A DNA stretch of 64,000 nt from an uncultured bacterium. GTDB lineage: Bacteria > Cloacimonadota > Cloacimonadia > Cloacimonadales > Cloacimonadaceae. Numbering within the stretch: position 1 is the first letter of the stretch; each line of letters begins with the position of its first letter. The DNA is taken from NCBI GenBank assembly GCA_937924555.1, contig CALDSN010000098.1, positions 40,858-104,857 of the forward strand, given 5' to 3'. This document shows positions 60,056 to 64,000 of the stretch, one piece after another. The translations under genes were made by a program, and so were the position numbers. The notes beneath the pieces are model-generated. The model saw only the letters and a list, made by a program, of their open reading frames with translations, searched no databases and was not told the DNA's origin.

Positions 60056-60445
60056 TTACAGGTCGTCGTTATCGTCGGCAGAGCCGAAGAAGTCGTCATC
60101 ATCCTCGTCGTCATCATATTCATCAAGGTTATCGCTGGCGATGTCGTCGATGAACTTCTCGGAATCGTCTATGGTTTCTTCGGTGTATTCAAAACCTTCA
60201 TCGTCGTTGAATGGGTTCTGTTCCTGTTGCATGGCAAGCTCGGCTTCGGCAAGCTCGGCGATATAATCCGGCACTTCGTTATCTGCAACATGTTCCATTG
60301 CCATCACGGTAATCTTTTCCGGGAATTTGTGCTTAACGTAGGTGGGGAATTGGTTCAGGCGTTGAGCTTCAAGCTTGGAGAGCAGACAGAACAGGTAGTT
60401 CATGTCCACTTTTTCCAGGAAGCCTTCGATCTTTTGGTTTATCAT
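60056..60445 (-). CDS. RNA polymerase omega subunit-like protein with acidic tail
   Basis: 129 residues; ATG has GGAG at 8 nt. Residues about 13-65 (DMNYLFCLLSKLEAQRLNQF and KITVMAMEHVADNEVP) follow the RpoZ pattern: a helix with N..L...A..RA..L followed by K.V..A.EEIA...I. Position directly after gmk, where rpoZ is usually found, supports this. From residue 75 the chain is extremely acidic (runs of D and E to the end), which typical omega lacks. If not omega, it is an unknown acidic protein. Confidence 0.62.
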   Translation of the reverse strand: MINQKIEGFLEKVDMNYLFCLLSKLEAQRLNQFPTYVKHKFPEKITVMAMEHVADNEVPDYIAELAEAELAMQQEQNPFNDDEGFEYTEETIDDSEKFIDDIASDNLDEYDDDEDDDDFFGSADDNDDL

Positions 60446-60447
60446 GC

Positions 60448-61068
60448 TTATTTCTCCTGTGTTAAAAAGCCTTCAACCGGATTCACATATCTATACACCC
60501 GGTTTTCTTCGGCACGGATTATGGCTTGAACATCATGCACAGCTTGGGCAAGGTCGTCGTTTACTACAAGGTAATCATAGTGAGGAATATAGTCAAGCTC
60601 ACTTTTTGCGGTGTTCAGGCGTTTAGTTATTTCTTCCTCACTATCAGTGGCGCGTAAGACAAGCCGGTTCCGCAGCACATCCATGCTTGGGGGAATAATG
60701 AACACCTTAACATAGGGCACATCGGTGGCACTGATGAGGGTGGCACCTTGCACATCTATGTCCATAATCACATGCTTACCCGCTGCCAATCTGGACTTAA
60801 TATAGCTGATGGAAGTGCCATACCAGTTGCCAAAGACCTTGGCATGCTCCAGAAAGTCACCACTTTCGGCGCGCGCAAGGAACTCTTCCTCGTTCACAAA
60901 GTGGTAATGGGTACCATTTTGTTCCACACCGCGAGGTTTTCGTGTCGTGTAGGACACCGAGTAGTCGATATTATCACTTACCTTAAGGATTTCGTTTAAT
61001 ATCGTACTCTTTCCGCCTCCCGAAGGTGCGGATAGAATAATCAAGAAGCTTGGGCTTTTCTGTATCAA
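60448..61068 (-). CDS. gmk: Guanylate kinase
   Basis: 206 residues from a TTG start at 61068; no ATG is available before the P-loop and the ribosome-binding site is weak. P-loop LSAPSGGGKSTIL, SYTTRKPRGVEQNGTHYHFV for GMP binding, VIMDIDVQGATLI and the lid region RATDSEEEITKRL. Converts GMP to GDP. Followed within 2 bp by the omega-like gene. Confidence 0.95.
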   Translation of the reverse strand: MIQKSPSFLIILSAPSGGGKSTILNEILKVSDNIDYSVSYTTRKPRGVEQNGTHYHFVNEEEFLARAESGDFLEHAKVFGNWYGTSISYIKSRLAAGKHVIMDIDVQGATLISATDVPYVKVFIIPPSMDVLRNRLVLRATDSEEEITKRLNTAKSELDYIPHYDYLVVNDDLAQAVHDVQAIIRAEENRVYRYVNPVEGFLTQEK

Positions 61069-61085
61069 GCTGCTTACTTGTCTGG

Positions 61086-61466
61086 TTATGCAGGAATGTT
61101 CTTTTGGTAATCTGCGGCGGAAAGCAGGTTTTCCAGCTCTTCCATGTTGCTCATGCGGACTTTAATCAGCCAGCCATCTTCGTAAGGGGATTTGTTGATG
61201 GTATCAGGGGCATCTTCCAGATCGCCGTTTCTCTCTTCCACCACGCCACTGACGGGGCAATTGAGGTCTTCCACAGCTTTCACTGCTTCGATGGAGCCGC
61301 AAGGTTCACCCGCAGACACTTTGCTCCCCACATCGGGAAGCTCCACAAACACTATATCACCCAGTTCATGTTGGGCAAAATCACTGATTCCGATGGTGGC
61401 GATATCGCCGTCTATGCGCACCCATTCGTGGCTTTCGGTATAGAATAAATCGTCTTGGATTAACAT
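61086..61466 (-). CDS. gcvH: Glycine cleavage system H protein
   Basis: 126 residues from the ATG at 61466 (GGAGG at 5 nt). Lipoyl domain with YTESHEWVRIDGDIATIGI, DIVFVELPDVGS and the lipoylated lysine in GSIEAVKAVEDL; then PVSGVVEERN and SPYEDGWLIKV. Carries the aminomethyl group in glycine cleavage or synthesis. gcvT and gcvP are not in the window, so it stands alone here with gmk. Confidence 0.96.
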   Translation of the reverse strand: MLIQDDLFYTESHEWVRIDGDIATIGISDFAQHELGDIVFVELPDVGSKVSAGEPCGSIEAVKAVEDLNCPVSGVVEERNGDLEDAPDTINKSPYEDGWLIKVRMSNMEELENLLSAADYQKNIPA

Positions 61467-61585
61467 GTTTTCCTCCACCTGATTCTTATTAATTAAAAGC
61501 CAAGTCTCAAATCAGCCAATTTGTGTCAAGAAGTATGTAACTCATAGCCAAAAAACCGGGTTGAGACGAAGCGATGGGAAATATC

Positions 61586-61614
61586 TTGACAATATTTCAC
61601 AGTGCCCGTAGAGT
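61586..61614 (+). promoter_or_regulatory. Sigma70-type promoter candidate for the exported lipoprotein gene
   Basis: TTGACA (61586-61591), 17 bp, TAGAGT (61609-61614): perfect -35, four of six at -10. About 75 nt of leader before the ATG at 61697. Confidence 0.5.
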
Positions 61615-61696
61615 TGGCGTGTGCAGTTTGGACAGTAGTTTTATATGCTTGTCCCAATGGCTAACTTACTATTTTTCATGCCCGAAAGGAGGAATC

Positions 61697-63406
61697 ATGA
61701 AGAACAGGTATCGCAGTCTTGTAAGTATCAGTCTGCTTCTTATGTTTGTATTATTCGGCACTTTCGCCTGTGACAAGGACAAACCAACATCCACCACCCC
61801 AACCACTCCCTCCGGCTACATCACCGGAACTGTATTTGGACAAGGTAAGGTTCTTATCTCAGGCGTTACGGTAAAGGTCGGCTCGCTTAGCACTATCACA
61901 GATTCATATGGTATGTATCTGCTTAGCGGTGTGCCTCTGGGTGCCAATGTTAAGGTTGATTTCGAAAAAACAGGTATGGTCGCTGTCCAGAAAACCACCG
62001 TGGTGGAGAATGGCAAGACCGCCACTCTCGATTGCACCATGTTTAGCCCCGTCACCGCTATCATTGCCTCCAATACCGCAAGCGCTATTTATGACGGTGG
62101 TGCCGAAGTGCAGCTTCCTGCGGATGCATTTGTGGACGAAAACGGCAATCCCTTCACCGGCTCAGTTAAAACCGAGCTAAAGTACTTTGATCCCACTAAT
62201 TCCGATTGTTTGAACGCTTTCCCCGGCACATTCACCGGTCTGCTTGCCGATGGCGTTACCGAAACCGCTTTCGAATCCTATGGCTTCCTTTCTGCCAGAT
62301 TCTTTGATGCCGCCAAAACGGATAGCGAGCTAAACCTTGCCTCCGGAAAGACTGCAACTTTGAAGGCACCCATCCCTTGGACTCTGCAAAGCAATGCCCC
62401 TGCCACCATCCCTATGTGGTATTATGACGAAGCAGCCGGAATGTGGAAAGAACAGGGTTCTGCCACCAAAATTAACGGCTACTACGAAGGCTCCGTGAGC
62501 CATTTTACCTATTGGAACTTCGACCAACCCATCACTGTAACCAATGAAGCAATCCTTGAAGGATACGTGAAGTGGACAGATGCAGATGGTGATCCTGTAG
62601 TGAGTGCTCAACTAGTTGCCACCGGTGTTGATTATTCCGGTTATACACGAGTTTACACAAATAATGAGGGCTTTTTCAGCATCAACGTAAAAGCAAATGC
62701 TCAAGTGAGACTTCGTGCCTATCTGGGTCAGAACAGCACCAGCGCAAATTCCACCATCATTACCACTCCGGCAGGTGGGGAAACGCTTGGCAACAACAAC
62801 CTGTTTATGACGGACGACAGCTTCATCCTCAACGGCAGGATATTGAACAGTGACAATACTCCTTTGGCGGCTTCCTATGGCTATATCAACAAATCCGGCA
62901 CCAACGAGAATTACGGTTCATTCCAAACTGATTCCGAAGGCTATTTCAGTGCTCGAATCTATCCTCCCAGTGCCAAAGCAGCCGTAAGTGTTATCTTCAG
63001 TCACGGCTAGAATACGGATAAAAAGTTCTCCTCTGCCATCAGCTTCAACGAGCCGGCAATCGGTCAGGTTTACACCATCACCAACCCCATCGTGATGGGT
63101 GAAGGTGGTAAAATCACCGCTCTCTGTAAAGACGCAAGCGGTAATCTGATTACAGATACCTATGTGAACTTCTTCGTAGAAGGGGGGGGGATGCAGGGAG
63201 AGATGTTTGCTCAAGTGGACGCCAACGGCCGTTTTACTATCGCAGAAGCTCCCAACTATTCAATCAATGGTGTCACCGCATCGACCTATTTCAATAGCAC
63301 CCAATACCGCAGCCAAAACCTGTTAAACCTGAACTTCCCCGGTGCAGGACAAACCACGGACAAAGGAACAATTGTGTTTGTGGTGGACAACAGCAAGTCT
63401 AAGTAG
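61697..63406 (+). pseudogene. Exported carboxypeptidase-regulatory-like protein interrupted by one in-frame TAG
   Basis: ATG at 61697 with AAAGGAGG upstream. Signal peptide ending FGTFAC (a loose lipobox, Cys after about residue 24) and a T/P-rich linker. A carboxypeptidase-regulatory-like beta domain follows (ITGTVFGQGKVLISGVTV, DSYGMYLLSGVPLG), then several further beta units (ILEGYVKWTDADGDPVVSA; FILNGRILNSDNTPLAASYG). At 63008-63010 a TAG ends the frame after IFSHG, but the same frame continues without a break to 63406 with clearly homologous beta sequence (YTITNPIVMGEGGKITALCK). A single change CAG to TAG would explain it. A G9 tract codes three glycines at 63182-63190. Nonsense mutation or base-call error are both possible. 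Confidence 0.8.
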
Positions 63407-63430
63407 CTAACCTATAGATACATAGATTAC

Positions 63431-63461
63431 AGAGCAGGCAGCCATTGCCTGCTCTTTTTTT
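63431..63461 (+). terminator. Intrinsic terminator after the interrupted lipoprotein gene
   Basis: AGAGCAGGCA pairs exactly with TGCCTGCTCT around GCCAT, followed by a run of T. Strong terminator. Confidence 0.92.
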
Positions 63462-63509
63462 GCCTGAGAGACTGTGTCAAGTTCCAAAATTGTTGGCTAT
63501 TTGAGGGGA

Positions 63510-64000
63510 TTAATCAATCTGCAAACGAACCGTTACTATTCCCATGTTATGCAGAATACTGCTCCACTCCAGTTCCTCGATGGCAGGAAAGGTTACCGAA
63601 GGAAACAGGCATTCGCCCAATAACTGGGTGAATAGCTGCTGGGCAGAACGCGGCAATTGAGTCCGGTTAGTATAAAAGCCATCCAACTCGGCAAGACGGG
63701 TATCGCACAGCGAAGCGAGGTTATACATCCTGCTCATGCAAACCGCCTGCATTTCGGGGAGGATATAGGGATTGTCGGCAAGCTTTGCGGCAACATCCAT
63801 CCAGCTTTGACGGCAATTCACCAAGCTTTGCCGCACCTCGTTGTATGCCTCTTCACTATAGTCCCACAAGCTATACAGGATAACATTATCCAACTCATAC
63901 GCCTTATCGCGGTTCAGATAGGGGTGGCAGTCATATCCGCTAACATCATAGTCCAATGCCATCAAGGCACCAAGGATGAACAAATCTATCTGCTGCACCT
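63510..64000 (-). CDS. Unknown protein, C-terminal part (runs off the window)
   Basis: At least 162 residues; the frame is open to the edge of the window, so the start is probably outside (the first in-window start codon is a GTG at the very edge). Mostly helical: FILGALMALDYDVSGYDCHPYLNRDKAYELDNVIL (in parts) and SYSEEAYNEVRQSL-like helices, with several Tyr, Trp and Cys. No family recognised. Convergent with the lipoprotein gene; the terminator at 63431 lies between. Confidence 0.6.
   Translation of the reverse strand, partial: VQQIDLFILGALMALDYDVSGYDCHPYLNRDKAYELDNVILYSLWDYSEEAYNEVRQSLVNCRQSWMDVAAKLADNPYILPEMQAVCMSRMYNLASLCDTRLAELDGFYTNRTQLPRSAQQLFTQLLGECLFPSVTFPAIEELEWSSILHNMGIVTVRLQID

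Noticed and set aside
63008..63010. TAG read as pyrrolysine or programmed readthrough
   Set aside because: No pyl genes or readthrough context are visible; a single C-to-T change or base-call error is simpler.

Overview
The window reads as chromosomal DNA of an anaerobic, amino-acid-fermenting bacterium, most likely of the Candidatus Cloacimonadota (WWE1/Cloacimonetes) or a close relative in the wider FCB group. This assignment is inference. It rests on three exported proteins ending in a type IX-secretion-like (FlgD-like, YPNP...) sorting domain, a gingipain-type C25 peptidase, a GldA/GldF/GldG-like ABC module, a DUF4837-type lipoprotein, and oxygen-sensitive 2-oxoacid:ferredoxin oxidoreductases. 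No rRNA, phage, CRISPR array or transposase was seen.

Layout. 1-1.8 kb: 3' part of pyruvate:ferredoxin oxidoreductase (+). 1.8-7.7 kb: a minus-strand run of an exported DxxGNDxY-repeat protein, rsmG, parA, parB and rfbB. 7.7-9.3 kb: a gene-poor stretch packed with palindromic repeats. 9.3-13.9 kb: two AT-rich exported proteins, one apparently an exported class II glutamine-amidotransferase-fold (Ntn) enzyme, the other a beta-helix protein whose 3' end looks compositionally different. 14-19.9 kb: HlyD-type fusion protein, ABC ATPase, permease, GldG-like and DUF4340-like proteins, then a GNAT enzyme. 19.9-26.6 kb: phosphofructokinase, two HEAT/AlkD-like proteins flanking trmJ, and a C25 peptidase. 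26.6-29.5 kb: an orphan hybrid histidine kinase with a PocR domain.

29.9-36.5 kb is a minus-strand surface-glycan operon (rfbA, crotonase-fold protein, GNAT, 3,4-ketoisomerase, DegT aminotransferase, GtrA, GT2, polytopic membrane protein). It is best read as making and using an N-acylated dTDP-3-amino-3,6-dideoxyhexose; the rfbB it needs sits 33 kb away beside parB, and no rmlC or rmlD is present. 37.4-47.5 kb is a long minus-strand housekeeping run (M23 peptidase, thiN, xseB, ispA, dut, nadA, methyltransferase, FtsX-like, pgsA, two lipoproteins, MFS), headed by three tRNA genes (Lys, Glu, Glu).

48.2-54.4 kb: a truncated exported peptide, a radical SAM protein, then a tight plus-strand operon of a SpoVG-like protein, a class I aminotransferase, korDABC and methylmalonyl-CoA epimerase. 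Together these fit oxidative fermentation of glutamate-type amino acids: transamination, ferredoxin-linked oxidation to succinyl-CoA, and epimerisation on the methylmalonyl-CoA route to propionate. 54.4-61.5 kb: M3 oligopeptidase, iron-dependent alcohol dehydrogenase with an AhpD-like protein, a DUF486 protein, a metallophosphoesterase, family 4 uracil-DNA glycosylase, an omega-like subunit, gmk and gcvH. 61.6-63.4 kb: an exported carboxypeptidase-regulatory-like protein interrupted by one in-frame TAG. The right edge holds a partial unknown gene.

The points most worth a second look are the exported Ntn-type amidotransferase, the 12-copy DxxGNDxY repeat protein, two families of intergenic palindromes, the crotonase-fold protein inside the amino-sugar operon, and the TAG-interrupted lipoprotein.
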